From: JAAYGT01 sp050252075
GTDB taxonomy: Bacteria > Pseudomonadota > Gammaproteobacteria > Burkholderiales > Burkholderiaceae_B
Reading direction: 5' to 3'
Length of the DNA: 22,537 nucleotides
Assembly (NCBI GenBank): GCA_050252075.1
Contig: JBFWLP010000054.1
Coordinates: 1 to 22,537, forward strand
In this document: one piece after another, positions 22,220-22,537 of the stretch
How positions within the stretch are numbered: the stretch's first letter is position 1
Layout of the letters: each line of letters opens with the position of its first letter
The notes under the pieces: generated by a model
Database searches by the model: none
What the model saw: the letters and a program-made list of their open reading frames with translations, nothing else
What the model was told of the DNA's origin: nothing
Position numbers and translations under genes: made by a program

Positions 22220-22537
22220 ACAAGCCGAAGACTGAATAGCTGACCTGTTGCAATACCATGATGGCCACCTGGGCGATAAGCAGCAGCACCAGCGGTGAAA
22301 AATCAATGCCGCCCAGATTCGGCAAGGCGCGGCGAATAGGGTTCAGCAGGGGGGCCGTGAGTGTCTGCAGTACCGGCATTACGGGCGCCATGGGATTAAC
22401 CCACGACAAAATCGCCTGGATCAGCGTTGCCCAAAGCAGCACATTGAATGCCCATCGAAATGCGGTGACCACTGCGGCCAGCAGCGCCGGGCCTATCATT
22501 TGCACAGTGGGTGTCTGGCCGGTGAGCGCCATCCAGG
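22218..22537 (-). CDS. YggT-family membrane protein (5' part outside window)
   Basis: About 106 residues are visible, read from the window edge; the frame stays open to the edge. YggT proteins are about 180-190 residues with two similar halves, so this looks like the C-terminal half. The segment shows two hydrophobic helices and the family motif LLWATLIQAILSWVNP followed by APLLNPIRRALPNLGGIDFSPLVLLLIAQ. Function is uncertain; family members have been linked to osmotic tolerance and cell division context. An in-frame ATG at 22532 is inside the expected protein and is not the likely start. It converges on the glycine-zipper gene. Confidence 0.85.
   Translation of the reverse strand, partial: WMALTGQTPTVQMIGPALLAAVVTAFRWAFNVLLWATLIQAILSWVNPMAPVMPVLQTLTAPLLNPIRRALPNLGGIDFSPLVLLLIAQVAIMVLQQVSYSVFGL

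Noticed and set aside
1..22537. Mobile element, phage, CRISPR, toxin-antitoxin or defence system
   Set aside because: No transposase, integrase, repeat-spacer array or defence-like gene is recognisable; every open stretch is explained by housekeeping genes.

Overview
The window is a gene-dense, GC-rich stretch of a bacterial chromosome made almost entirely of single-copy housekeeping genes. Gene content and order (rplU-rpmA; hemL next to thiamine genes and a rubredoxin gene; algH-ruvX; tonB-like/rnb/mpl; aroQ-accB-accC-prmA-DUF3426-PfkB) point to a betaproteobacterium of the Burkholderiales, most likely Alcaligenaceae (Bordetella/Pusillimonas-like). This placement is inference from gene order and protein character; no search was run. 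I saw no rRNA, tRNA, insertion sequence, prophage, CRISPR array or plasmid feature. No stretch over 300 bp lacks a gene; the longest gaps are about 100-135 bp.

Layout. (1) 1-756, minus strand: rplU-rpmA ribosomal protein operon with a good sigma70-type promoter, a hairpin at the predicted mRNA 5' end and an intrinsic terminator after rpmA. (2) 778-4864, minus: thiD-like, thiE, hemL, argJ, in that transcription order. The first three are 1-3 nt apart, so thiamine, tetrapyrrole and arginine steps appear co-transcribed. The ThiD-like protein lacks the usual kinase motifs. (3) 5000-7005, plus: rubredoxin, AlgH/YqgE, RuvX/YqgF and a PlsC-type acyltransferase, divergent from group 2 across a 135-bp region with two strong inverted repeats. 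(4) 7025-15532, minus: in transcription order mpl, yqiA-like, RNase II-family gene, TonB-like gene, aroE, mtgA, lptG, apaH. Most of these act on the cell envelope (peptidoglycan recycling, glycan polymerisation, LPS export, TonB-like protein). plsC and apaH converge on a 23-bp tandem duplication containing both stop codons. (5) 15644-22136, plus: TlpA-like thioredoxin, aroQ, accB, accC, prmA, a zinc-ribbon/DUF3426 membrane protein, a PfkB-family kinase and a glycine-zipper lipoprotein, ended by a strong terminator. (6) 22218-22537, minus: C-terminal part of a YggT-family membrane protein cut by the window edge.

How they work together: AroQ and AroE are two steps of the shikimate pathway; AccB and AccC form the biotin half of acetyl-CoA carboxylase, feeding fatty acids to PlsC; Mpl, MtgA and LptG build or recycle the envelope. 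I did not find a convincing undescribed system. The items most worth a second look are the motif-poor ThiD-like protein, the tandem duplication at the plsC/apaH junction, the terminator just before prmA and the hairpins in the rubA/thiD gap.
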